A DNA stretch of 7,753 nucleotides, taken from assembly GCA_028684405.1 (NCBI GenBank), contig JAQUGA010000118.1, positions 1 to 7,753 on the forward strand, in the 5' to 3' direction. Numbering within the stretch: position 1 is the stretch's first letter; each line of letters opens with the position of its first letter. Of the stretch, positions 1 through 7,208 are shown in pieces. The notes beneath the pieces were generated by a model. The model searched no databases. It was not told the origin of the DNA and was given only the letters and a program-made list of their open reading frames with translations. Source of the DNA: Bacteroidales bacterium (lineage in GTDB: Bacteria > Bacteroidota > Bacteroidia > Bacteroidales > WCHB1-69). The position numbers and the translations under genes were made by a program.

Positions 1-980
1 GGTATCAAATCTTAGATACTTGCTTTAGAAACACAATGCGAGATTATTCTGTTCAAAATTTGATTGAAGCGATTGATGATGTGATGGTTGAGATTGATCC
101 CAATTATCGCGGAATTAGCCGCAAGCAGATTTATTCGGATATTAGCTTTATGAAGAGTGCGGAAGGATGGAGTGTTGATTTAGCAAAAAAGAGAAAGAAT
201 AGAAAGGTATACTATCGCTATGTAGATCCTGATTTTTCAATCAACACTACTTCTTTGCGTGAAAATGAAATCGAATTAATTCAAGAGTCGTTGAATTTTA
301 TTACTCGTTTTCAGGGAATGCCCGAGTATGATGCAATTAAGGATATAGCTTTAAAGCTCGGCTGTAGAAAACAGAAGATGTATGCCGAACCTTTTGTGAT
401 TTTTGACCATAATCCCTATTTGCATGGATTGGAAAATTTTTCTAACTTGTTTTTTGCTATTAAAAATCATCATTGCATAGATGTACATTATCAGAATTTC
501 CATGAACCTGCAAAAATGCAGACGGTGAGTCCTTATTTTTTGAAAGAATACAATTTGAGATGGTTTTTAGTTGCCTATTCGCATCCGAAATCTGCTATTC
601 GGATTTATGCTTTGGATAGAATTACGAAAATTGAAAAAAATAATGAAAAATATCAAGCTGAATTCAAACCTGATGTTGCTGATTTTTTTGATGATGTTAT
701 TGGTGTGACTCGTTTTGAAGAGTTTGATGTTGAAGAGTATGTGCTCAAAATTGATAAAAGTTCTTGCTTTTATGTGCTAACGAAACCTCTGCATCATTCT
801 CAAAAAGTAATCGAAAAGAACGAAGATTATATCATATTTTCGGTAAAACTTAAATATAATTACGAATTTCAAAAATTGGTGCTTTCCTTTGGTTGCGCCT
901 TGGAAGTGCTTAAACCTTATTGGTTTCGTTTGCAAATTATTGAGGTAGTTAATAAAATGAAAGATGTTTATAAACAATAA
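1..980 (+). CDS. WYL-domain transcriptional regulator (5' truncated by window edge)
   Basis: This is a WYL-family DNA-binding regulator, and its frame is open to the left edge. The first ATG is at 36, but the 11 or more codons before it read YQILDTCFRNT, which continues the conserved N-terminal helix of Bacteroidota WYL proteins, so the true start is upstream. The order is: N-terminal winged-helix region (about 36-180, including GISRKQIYSDI); linker; WYL domain (about 430-690) with the core RWFLVAY at 558-578, where the usual WYL triplet reads W-F-L; then a C-terminal WCX-like domain (about 720-970) with the typical LSFG...EVLKP segment. WYL domains sense ligands, probably nucleotide-derived, and often sit beside CRISPR-Cas and other defence genes. 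It is co-directional with the cas operon, 241 nt upstream of cas6, and is a candidate regulator of it. Family call is firm; target is inferred. Confidence 0.88.
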   Translation, partial: YQILDTCFRNTMRDYSVQNLIEAIDDVMVEIDPNYRGISRKQIYSDISFMKSAEGWSVDLAKKRKNRKVYYRYVDPDFSINTTSLRENEIELIQESLNFITRFQGMPEYDAIKDIALKLGCRKQKMYAEPFVIFDHNPYLHGLENFSNLFFAIKNHHCIDVHYQNFHEPAKMQTVSPYFLKEYNLRWFLVAYSHPKSAIRIYALDRITKIEKNNEKYQAEFKPDVADFFDDVIGVTRFEEFDVEEYVLKIDKSSCFYVLTKPLHHSQKVIEKNEDYIIFSVKLKYNYEFQKLVLSFGCALEVLKPYWFRLQIIEVVNKMKDVYKQ

Positions 981-1011
981 TTATCCACTAAGTTAATATT
1001 TTGGATAATTG
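978..1011 (+). terminator. Stem-loop at the end of the WYL gene, weak terminator candidate
   Basis: A perfect 9-bp inverted repeat, AATTATCCA (979-987) and TGGATAATT (1002-1010), encloses a 14-nt loop; a G:U pair can extend it by one step. It overlaps the WYL stop codon. The stem is AT-rich and no clear U-tract follows, so termination is only possible, not shown. Confidence 0.3.
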
Positions 1012-1078
1012 AGCTATATCGTGTTATTCAGTAAAGTTAATTTCAACCCATAATTTTTTAATAAAATATCTAATCAGT

Positions 1079-1097
1079 TGTGAAGATACACTTCACA
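1079..1097. promoter_or_regulatory. Perfect inverted repeat, candidate operator upstream of cas6
   Basis: TGTGAAG (1079-1085) and CTTCACA (1091-1097) form a perfect 7-bp inverted repeat around the 5-nt spacer ATACA. It lies just upstream of a promoter-like -7 element at 1107-1114, where a -33 element would be expected, and no good TTG -33 match is seen at the right distance. That arrangement suits a site bound by an activator or repressor. The WYL protein encoded upstream is the obvious candidate binder, but this is inference. Confidence 0.45.
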
Positions 1098-1098
1098 C

Positions 1099-1119
1099 AT
1101 ATGCAGTAGCTTTGCATAT
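1099..1119. promoter_or_regulatory. Second perfect inverted repeat, overlapping the promoter-like element
   Basis: ATATGCA (1099-1105) and TGCATAT (1113-1119) form a perfect 7-bp inverted repeat with a 7-nt spacer, one base after the first dyad. Its right arm shares bases with the promoter-like TAGCTTTG. A protein bound here would block RNA polymerase. A third small dyad, GTTA-G-TAAC, follows at 1121-1129. Confidence 0.42.
1107..1114 (+). promoter_or_regulatory. Bacteroidota-type -7 promoter element for the cas operon
   Basis: TAGCTTTG matches the Bacteroidota housekeeping -7 consensus TAnnTTTG exactly. It is the only exact match I found between the WYL gene and cas6. A start site near 1120 would give a 5' leader of roughly 100 nt before the cas6 ATG. 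No TTG -33 motif is found 19-21 nt upstream, so this would be a weak or activator-dependent promoter. Confidence 0.4.
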
Positions 1120-1221
1120 TGTTAGTAACTTTATTTATAATAAACAGTATAAATATTTTGTCTAATTGGAAAATATGTGTAATTTGTGCCTTCATTTTTG
1201 TTTTCAAAAAATTATCTTAAT

Positions 1222-1895
1222 ATGAAGAGAATAAGGGTCTTGAAGATTGAGTTTGAGGATGAAGTACAAGTATATGAAATTCCAGCTTTTCGAGCTGCTG
1301 TAATAGAACAGACTGGTAGACAGTTTGATATGTTTCATAATCATGCTGATAATAAATCTATTTATCGATACCCATTGATTCAATATAAGAGAATTTTTAA
1401 GCATCCTGCCATTATTTGCATCGATGAAGGAGTAGATCAATTGCATCATTTTTTTGAAAATAAGGGACAAATTATCTTTTTGGGTGATAAAGAGTATGAA
1501 CTGAAAGTGGGGAAACTTAATTTGAATCAGTTTACTATGCAGGTTTGGGATACCATGTTTTATTATACCATTGAAAATTGGATTGCATTGAATGAGGAAA
1601 ACTATTCAAAATACAGAAAAATTGATCTGTTAAAAGAGCAAATTGAATTTTTAGAAAAAACATTAACGGCAAATATTTTAGCATTTGCCAAAGGCATTGA
1701 ATGGAACGTTGACAAAGAGATAAAGGTCAATATTACTAATTTGGATGAACCCAAAGTGATAAAAGTTAAAAACAACCGATTTATGGCATTTAATGTCGCA
1801 TTTAAAACCAATGTTTTTTGCCCAATTTTATTGGATTGGGTAAATCGGTGAGCAAAGGTTTTGGAATTGTAAAACAGAAAAAAGAGAGAAATTAA
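1222..1895 (+). CDS. cas6: Cas6-family CRISPR RNA endonuclease, with an apparent frameshift near the 3' end
   Basis: Cas6 is the CRISPR-specific riboendonuclease that cuts the precursor transcript within its repeats to make crRNAs. I chose ATG 1222 (MKRIRVL) because the family starts there; an in-frame ATG at 1186 only adds an atypical 12-residue tail. There is no clear Shine-Dalgarno. Visible features: an N-terminal ferredoxin-like strand; FHNH at residues 38-41, holding the candidate catalytic histidines; RYPLIQYK at 49-56; LNQFTMQVWD and NWIALN in the middle; FAKGIEW later. Frame 0 stops at 1849-1851 (209 aa) without the family's C-terminal glycine-rich loop. That loop is encoded in the -1 frame after the T6 run at 1814-1819: LPNFIGLGKSVSKGFGIV, ending at TAA 1893-1895. 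The restored protein is 224 aa. The gene ends 22 nt before cas10 and heads the operon. Confidence 0.85.
1814..1819 (+). other. cas6: T6 homopolymer, frameshift site in cas6
   Basis: Six T residues follow G1813. With seven, the frame reads V-F-L-P-N-F-I-G-L-G and runs to a full-length C-terminus; with six it reads V-F-C-P-I and ends at 1851. One base appears to be missing here, by mutation or sequencing error. Confidence 0.85.
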
Positions 1896-1917
1896 TAGAT
1901 AAAATATTTAATTAATT

Positions 1918-3415
1918 ATGACAAATACAAAGTTTTTATATGGAGCTTCTATTCAAGGGATACAAGGCTTCATTTTCAAGACGAATAAGTTGAAGGAGAT
2001 AGTTGGGGCCAGCGAATTGGTGGAACAAATTTGTACAGATTTGTTTTATAATGTAGCCAATATTAAAAAGGATGATAAAAATATTATTCTAAGTGCAGCG
2101 GGTAATATTAAATATGTTTTTAATGACATGCAAAAATGCAAGGATTTTGTGAAAACTTTCCCCAAAGAAGTTTCTGAATTAGCTCCTGGTATAACAATAA
2201 GCCAAGCTGTTGTTGAATTTGAAGGAAATGAATTGTCAAATAGCATTCAACTTTTAGAGGATAAATTAAAAGCACAAAGAAATTTAGTTCCAACTCCATT
2301 TGAAATTGGATTTATGGGATTGGAGAGAGCAAGGCGAACAAATGGAGTGGCTGTAAAATTTATTGAAAAAGAAGCACTTGATGGTGCAACATTAGCAAAA
2401 AGAGATGCAAGTGTCAATAATATTGCTCTTTTTGAAAAGATGGCAGGCTTTAAGCCGAAAGGGTCTGAATTGGCTTTAGATACTGAAGATATTACTAAGT
2501 CAGGAAAAAATTCATGGATTGCTATTATACATGCAGACGGAAATGGTTTAGGACAAATTATCCAAAATAAAGGAAAAGAACTTGTAGAAAAGAACTTGTT
2601 TGCAGATTTTTCAAAAGCAATTGACGATTCTACTAAGAATGCAGTAAAAAAAAGCTTTTGAAGAAGTAGTTCTGGTTAATAGGAAGAGTTTTGATAGATT
2701 TCCAGTAAGACCTATAGTCATTGGAGGAGACGATTTAACAGTTATCATTAGAGCAGATTTAGCACTTGATTTTACGAAGGTGTTTTTAGAAAACTTTGAA
2801 TTAGAATCTTCGAAGATATTTAAAAAAATCGGTTTGAAAGAGTATGAAAATGGATTAACGGCTTGTGCTGGTATTGCTTTTATAAAAGAATCATATCCAT
2901 TGCATTACGGATTAGGTTTAGCAGAAAAATTATGTTCCGATGCAAAAAAGAGAGTTAAAGAATTTGATTCAACTGGAAAATTATTGGATCCAAAATATAA
3001 TGATATTCCCAAATCGGCTCTTGCATTTTACAAAGTACAGGAGTCGTTTATCGAAGATTTGAAAATTTTAAAAGAAAGAACATTAAAAACAAGTAGTGGA
3101 TTGGATTACTACAAAGGACCTTATCTCTTGGAAGAAATTGATAAATTGAATAGAAAATTGAATATTATTCAAGAGGAAGCAGATAAAAATGAAAAGACTA
3201 AAGCTGTCGGTAAATTACGACAAATAGTTTCTGAAACATATAAAGATACTTCTACTTCAATTTTTATGATGAAAAGAATGAAAGAAGTAAATGAAGATTT
3301 TTATATAGCTCTAGAACTTGATAATGAATTAACGGCTATTGAAAATAATCGCACATCACAATTACTAGATTTAATAACCTTACACAGTTTTAATTATGGA
3401 AACAAAGAGAATTAA
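1918..3415 (+). CDS. cas10: Cas10, HD-less, type III large subunit with GGDD cyclase motif; interrupted by a frameshift
   Basis: Cas10 is the signature subunit of type III effector complexes; its palm domain makes cyclic oligoadenylates when target RNA binds. As written, the gene is split into an open frame at 1918-2661 and a second at 2780-3415 that could only start at a GTG. Removing one A from the A8 run at 2646-2653 joins them into a 498-aa protein. Restored features: SIQGIQGFIFKTNKLKEIVG near residues 11-30, the usual start of the Cas10 palm-1 region; HADGNGLG at 205-212, a likely metal-binding segment; VIGGDDLTV with GGDD at 269-272 (bases 2723-2734), in the stretch covered by neither open frame; then TACAGIAF...YPL, typical of palm 2. 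No HD nuclease domain precedes palm 1 and no zinc-finger cysteine cluster is seen. It overlaps the next gene by 20 nt. Confidence 0.88.
2646..2653 (+). other. cas10: A8 homopolymer, frameshift site in cas10
   Basis: Eight A residues follow T2645. Frame 0 reads V-K-K-S-F-stop at 2659-2661. Dropping one A gives V-K-K-A-F-E-E-V and continues without a stop through GGDD to 3415. A -1 shift instead meets TAG within six codons, so only +1 (or -2) reading restores the protein. Confidence 0.87.
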
Positions 3416-3959
3416 TTATACTATTACTTTTTTAAGTGATTGGCATGCAGGTTCGGGATTAAGTTCGGGTGCTGATGCAGATGCTGTTGTAATAAAAGAT
3501 AAAAACAATTTGCCTTATTTGCCTGGTAAAACCATTAAAGGCTTACTTAAAGATGTTTTTGAAGATTTTAGAGAGGTTCAGCCAAATTTAATCGACTCCG
3601 GTTTTGTGAAAAAATATTTTGGAGAATATAATGAAAAAGGAAAAATATCGGATGCAGGATCTTTATTCTTCGCGAATGCTGAACTAAATGAAAATGAAAA
3701 GAATGAAATTACTGAACAGATGAGTAGTTTTCTGTATCGAAATTTAGCTTCTACTCGCATAGATGAAAAAGGCGTTGCAGAAAAACACTCATTAAGAACC
3801 ATGCAAGTAAGTATTCCATTAGTTTTAGAAGGATACATTGATGGTGTTATTGATACGGATATTGTGAAATTTGAAAAAGCCCTGAATTGCATTCGTCATT
3901 TGGGCGTAAATAGAAACCGTGGATTAGGTCGTTGTAAATTTGAAATTAAAGCTAATTAG
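3396..3959 (+). CDS. cas7: Cas7-type RAMP backbone subunit (Csm3-like)
   Basis: This is a single-domain Cas7-family RAMP, 187 aa, of the Csm3 type: a backbone subunit that coats the crRNA and cuts bound target RNA. The N-terminus reads ITFLSDWHAGSGLSSGADAD. By alignment with Csm3, D29 (or the nearby D27) in the loop before VVIKD is the likely catalytic aspartate. PYLPGKTIKG at 40-49 is the conserved RAMP signature. STRIDEKGVAEKHSLRT in the middle is the thumb-side segment shared by Csm3 proteins, and NRNRGLGR near the C-terminus is the glycine-rich loop. The ATG lies inside cas10 (20-nt overlap), so it is probably translationally coupled. It ends 2 nt before csx10. The frame is intact. Confidence 0.88.
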   Translation: METKRINYTITFLSDWHAGSGLSSGADADAVVIKDKNNLPYLPGKTIKGLLKDVFEDFREVQPNLIDSGFVKKYFGEYNEKGKISDAGSLFFANAELNENEKNEITEQMSSFLYRNLASTRIDEKGVAEKHSLRTMQVSIPLVLEGYIDGVIDTDIVKFEKALNCIRHLGVNRNRGLGRCKFEIKAN

Positions 3960-3961
3960 TT

Positions 3962-5437
3962 ATGAAAGAGATATTTTATAAAGTAACACTTTTATCGGAT
4001 GTTGTTTTGAACTCAAGCCTCGCAACAGAGGGGAATATGACGACTCTAGATTATATACCCGGTAGTAATTTTCTGGGAATCGTAGCAGGAAAATTGTATG
4101 ATAAAAAGCTAAAAAAAGGATTATCTGAAGAAACATTTTCAATTTTTCATTCTGGAAAAGTTCGTTTTGGAGATGCAACGATTTCAAAAGATAATTGTAT
4201 TTCATATGCCTTGCCCTCAATGTTTTTTATGGACAAATTAAGCAAAGAAATAGGAACTGATCCAGTATATTTAGATTATTTAATTGATCGAAGCAATCCT
4301 CCAAGCGACCTAAACGGCAATCGATTACAACTTAAGCAACAGCGTGATGGATATTTACTTACTAATGGATTAGTAATAAAAGAAATTGAAAAATCATTTG
4401 CGATAAAATCTGCTCAAGATAGAGATACTAGAACATCTAAAAGCGGTGCCATGTTTGGTTTTGAATCTTTAAATAAGGGTCTCGAATTTATATTTTCCAT
4501 ACAATTTGATGAAGAATCTTTTATTGATGAAATTAATCAAGTAATTGAGGGTAATCATCGTTTAGGAAAATCAAAAAATGCAGAGTTTGGACAGATTCAT
4601 ATTGAAAAAATGCCAACTCAGCCCCAAATTATTAATTCATTTAAAGCTAACGATTACGTTTTGGTTTATGCTCAAAGTAATTTGTGTTTTATAGACGAAT
4701 CTGGAATGCCAAATTATCAACCAACAGCAGCGCAACTAGGATTAAATAAAGAAGCAGAAGTTGGCTGGGACAAATCTCAAATTAGAACCTATTCTTATTC
4801 GCCTTGGAATTTTAAACGAAACACAAGCAATACTCAGCGAGATTGCATTTTAAAAGGTTCCGTTTTTTATGTAACAGGGGCTAAAATAACAAGTAATACT
4901 AAAACGGTTGGCATTCATCAAGCTGAAGGATTCGGAAAAGTAATTTATAATCCACTATTTTTAGAAGGAGATGAAAAGGCAAAATGCAAATTTAGCTTGA
5001 GTAAATATCTTAATTCAAATAATAAAATAGAAAGTACTCAAAAAGTGCCTTCCACAGTTTTGTCAAAATATCTTTTAAGAAAATTAGATAGCAATAGATT
5101 AGAAAAAGAAATTTCAGAAGCTGTTCAAAAAAATGTGTACCCCTATTCAGATGATATAACTCGTTTGAAGAAAATTACTTCAAGCCAGTGGGGTGGTATT
5201 AGAGCTTATGCTACTAAAACAAAAGATTTTGATGAACTTTTAAAACAGTTGTTTGATAAAGAAATAGGCTATTTAACCCATGGCGTTGCTTATGAAAAGC
5301 ATTGGGGTAAAAATCGAGATCTAAATCTAAATGCATTTCAGGAAATTTGCAATAAAAACCGTCATCATGGAACCCAATTTGTAGCAAAATTTGCAGCCGA
5401 AATGGCAAAAGAAAGTAGGAAACTTAATAAAAAATGA
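3962..5437 (+). CDS. csx10: Csx10-like Cas5-type RAMP subunit of a III-D complex
   Basis: This 491-aa RAMP protein best matches Csx10, the Cas5-like subunit of type III-D complexes that caps the crRNA 5' end next to Cas10. It starts with an RAMP strand (FYKVTLLSDVVL) and the signature LDYIPGSNFLG at residues 29-39. A first glycine-containing segment, HRLGKSKNAEFG, is at about 199-210, and a second, GIHQAEGFGKV, at 317-327, followed by NPLFL. The last 150 or so residues look mostly helical and rich in lysine, with SSQWGGIRAY at 407-416 and a charged tail. In III-D relatives where Cas5 and Cas11 are joined, the helical part supplies the small subunit; here that role is inferred. It follows cas7 by 2 nt and overlaps the next ATG by 4 nt. 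The frame is intact. Confidence 0.78.
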   Translation: MKEIFYKVTLLSDVVLNSSLATEGNMTTLDYIPGSNFLGIVAGKLYDKKLKKGLSEETFSIFHSGKVRFGDATISKDNCISYALPSMFFMDKLSKEIGTDPVYLDYLIDRSNPPSDLNGNRLQLKQQRDGYLLTNGLVIKEIEKSFAIKSAQDRDTRTSKSGAMFGFESLNKGLEFIFSIQFDEESFIDEINQVIEGNHRLGKSKNAEFGQIHIEKMPTQPQIINSFKANDYVLVYAQSNLCFIDESGMPNYQPTAAQLGLNKEAEVGWDKSQIRTYSYSPWNFKRNTSNTQRDCILKGSVFYVTGAKITSNTKTVGIHQAEGFGKVIYNPLFLEGDEKAKCKFSLSKYLNSNNKIESTQKVPSTVLSKYLLRKLDSNRLEKEISEAVQKNVYPYSDDITRLKKITSSQWGGIRAYATKTKDFDELLKQLFDKEIGYLTHGVAYEKHWGKNRDLNLNAFQEICNKNRHHGTQFVAKFAAEMAKESRKLNKK

Positions 5438-6798
5438 TTATGAATACACACAGATATATTGCTAGGTTTATAGTAGAGGCGGAAACTCCGCTTTTTGTTG
5501 GTTCTGGTGAAGCGTCCCTGTTAAAAGATGCTTTAGTACAGAAAGATTGCAATGGATTTCCAATGATTTTAGGCACTTCACTAGCGGGTGTATTAAGACA
5601 TTCTTTAGTTAAGAATGATTGGATTGAACGAGTTTTTGGTTATGCAAAGCGTGATAAAGGCACTGGTTCATTATTGAAAGTAAGTTCGGCATACATGATG
5701 CTAAATGGGAATGAAGTTTCGGAAGTAATCTTGGAAAGTATCGATGCAGAGTTATTTGATAGATTTTCAAATTTACCATCACGACAACATGTGAGAATTA
5801 CGGAAAAAGGTGTTGCTGCTGAACAAGGTTTGTTCGATAATGAGGTTGTTTACAAAGGAACTCGTTTTGTTTTTGAACTTGAATTAAAAGGAAACTCTCA
5901 AGATGAAAAATACTGGAATAACATTGTTAGGCAAGTTAAAAGTCCAACTTTTAGAATTGGTTCAGGCACTAGGAACGGCTATGGAAGTTTAAGTGTGATT
6001 TCAATTTTTGAGAAAACATTTGACTTGACTAAAATTGAAGATTTTGAAAGTTATGTAAGTTTTAATCCGTCTTTTAATTCAGAACTCGATTTTAGTAAAG
6101 TTGAGTATGAAAAAGATAACAATCAAAACTCGGACTTTATCAAATATACTTTAAATCTTAAGCCAGATTCGTTTTTTATTTTTAGTGAAGGTTTTGGAGA
6201 CGAAGAGGCAGATAATCGTCCGTTGGAAGAAGAAATTGTCATATACAAGAATGGTAAAATTGATTTTGAAAAACAAACTGTAATCCCAGCAAGTTCAATA
6301 AAAGGAGCCATTTCTCATCGTGTAGCTTTTAATTATAATAAGTTGACAAAACAATTTGCGGACGTAGGCGGAGCAAAAACAGGTGTAGAGAACGAAGCTG
6401 TTGCTGCTTTATTTGGCAAAGCAGGAAAAGATGTAGCCGATCCTCAGGCTGGAAATGTTTTTATCAATGATTTTTATTATTCAGATGATAAAATTGCAAA
6501 CGATAAAATATTAAATCATGTTGCTATTGACCGTTTTACTGGCGGTGCAATGGATGGTGCTTTGTTTAGTGAAAAAGTGTCTTTTTTGAAAGGTGGTGAT
6601 TTTTGTTTTGATGTTTATGTACAACATTCTAATGATGGCAAAATACTGGAATCGCTTGAAAATACTCTAATTGATATTTGTAAAGGCTTATTACCACTTG
6701 GCGGAATGACAACTAAAGGTCACGGTATGTTTACAGGTAAACTCTTGAAAAATGGGGAAGAAATTTTCAATTACTATAAAAAGGAGGAGTTATGCTAG
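5434..6798 (+). CDS. Double-domain Cas7 RAMP (Cas7-2x-like, Csm3 group)
   Basis: The 454-aa protein contains two Cas7-type RAMP domains in tandem. Domain 1 (about 5-200) has ETPLFVGSGEASLLKDALV with candidate catalytic D32, GTSLAGVLRH at 47-56, HVRITEKGVA, and the glycine-rich loop GSGTRNGYGS at 176-185. Domain 2 (about 230-450) has an acidic loop at 252-267, VIPASSIKGA at 283-292, HVAIDRFTGGAMDGALF, and the loop GGMTTKGHGM at 423-432. At the place of D32, domain 2 seems to carry E266 rather than Asp, so its RNA-cutting site may differ or be inactive. Such double Cas7 proteins occur in III-D complexes. The ATG at 5434 overlaps the csx10 stop (ATGA); another ATG at 5440 is equally possible. 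It overlaps csx19 by 7 nt. Confidence 0.83.
   Translation: MIMNTHRYIARFIVEAETPLFVGSGEASLLKDALVQKDCNGFPMILGTSLAGVLRHSLVKNDWIERVFGYAKRDKGTGSLLKVSSAYMMLNGNEVSEVILESIDAELFDRFSNLPSRQHVRITEKGVAAEQGLFDNEVVYKGTRFVFELELKGNSQDEKYWNNIVRQVKSPTFRIGSGTRNGYGSLSVISIFEKTFDLTKIEDFESYVSFNPSFNSELDFSKVEYEKDNNQNSDFIKYTLNLKPDSFFIFSEGFGDEEADNRPLEEEIVIYKNGKIDFEKQTVIPASSIKGAISHRVAFNYNKLTKQFADVGGAKTGVENEAVAALFGKAGKDVADPQAGNVFINDFYYSDDKIANDKILNHVAIDRFTGGAMDGALFSEKVSFLKGGDFCFDVYVQHSNDGKILESLENTLIDICKGLLPLGGMTTKGHGMFTGKLLKNGEEIFNYYKKEELC
6781..6787 (+). promoter_or_regulatory. Strong ribosome binding site for csx19
   Basis: AAGGAGG lies 4 nt before ATG 6792, inside the end of the preceding gene. It is a near-perfect Shine-Dalgarno sequence in an operon whose first genes have none, and it supports this start. 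Confidence 0.7.
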
Positions 6799-7208
6799 AT
6801 TTTATAAAAAGATATAATTCGATAAAAGAAATTCCAAATAGAAACTACGAAGGTTATGTTTGGTTATCAAATGAAAAAAAACCGTTTAACATACCTGATG
6901 AATCATTTGATTTTTTGACGGTTGAAGCCAATCCGTTTGTAGTTGAGGCACTATTATTTGATAAGAACGAAAATAAATCAATTCATGTTCAACATTCAGG
7001 TGAATATCAGATTTTTGAGTATGATTTGAGTAAACTTGAAAAATCAAACTTAGTTGAAAAAGAGTATCTTCCACATCGACTTAAAGATGTGGAAAAAGTT
7101 CTTATTAAACAAATTTGGTTGCCGGAAAAAGATGAAAATTGTGCCGGATTTGATGTGTTAAAATTAAAAGCAATTGTTTTTTGTGGATTTAAAAATAAGG
7201 AGAAATAA
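6792..7208 (+). CDS. csx19: Csx19-like small accessory subunit of type III-D (TIGR03984-like)
   Basis: This 138-aa protein resembles the Csx19/TIGR03984 family, a small non-RAMP protein encoded in III-D operons and built into the III-D effector complex. No enzymatic motif is recognisable. Traits I associate with the family are YVWLSNEKKPF near 23-33, NPFVVEALLFD at about 47-57, GEYQIFEYDL, EYLPHRLKDVEK and a tail with CAGFDVLKLKA followed by VFCGF. It lies between the double Cas7 and the TIGR03986-type Cas7, the position expected for csx19. Its ATG overlaps the upstream stop by 7 nt and has a strong ribosome binding site. I recognise the family mainly from the pattern and the context, not from a catalytic signature. 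Confidence 0.62.
   Translation: MLDFIKRYNSIKEIPNRNYEGYVWLSNEKKPFNIPDESFDFLTVEANPFVVEALLFDKNENKSIHVQHSGEYQIFEYDLSKLEKSNLVEKEYLPHRLKDVEKVLIKQIWLPEKDENCAGFDVLKLKAIVFCGFKNKEK
7196..7202 (+). promoter_or_regulatory. Ribosome binding site for the last Cas7 gene
   Basis: TAAGGAG ends 8 nt before ATG 7211 and overlaps the 3' end of csx19. Good match and spacing; it fixes the start of the partial gene. Confidence 0.6.

Noticed and set aside
36..38. ATG 36 as the WYL start
   Set aside because: The open frame continues to the left edge with residues that fit the conserved N-terminus, so the gene is truncated by the window.
1079..1097. CRP-type operator (TGTGA-N6-TCACA)
   Set aside because: The half-sites match, but the spacer is 9 nt, not 6, so it is not a canonical CRP site.
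1079..1129. Degenerate CRISPR repeats
   Set aside because: The inverted repeats differ from one another and no unit recurs at spacer-length intervals.
1186..1221. Earlier Cas6 start at ATG 1186
   Set aside because: It adds a 12-residue hydrophobic tail not seen in the family, while MKRIRVL at 1222 matches the usual start.
1130..1221. Possible RNA gene or riboswitch in the cas6 leader
   Set aside because: The stretch is AT-rich with no stable GC-containing stems or known riboswitch core visible.
2646..2661. Programmed -1 ribosomal frameshift on the A run
   Set aside because: The -1 frame reaches TAG within six codons; the Cas10 continuation needs a +1 (or -2) shift.
2780..3415. A separate protein starting at GTG 2780
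   Set aside because: It is the in-frame continuation of Cas10 after the A8 shift; it starts in mid-palm and has no ribosome binding site.
3578..3892. Minus-strand open frame of 104 aa, and other minus-strand frames
   Set aside because: They lie antisense to well-supported cas genes, have no family resemblance and no ribosome binding sites; they are shadows of coding sequence.
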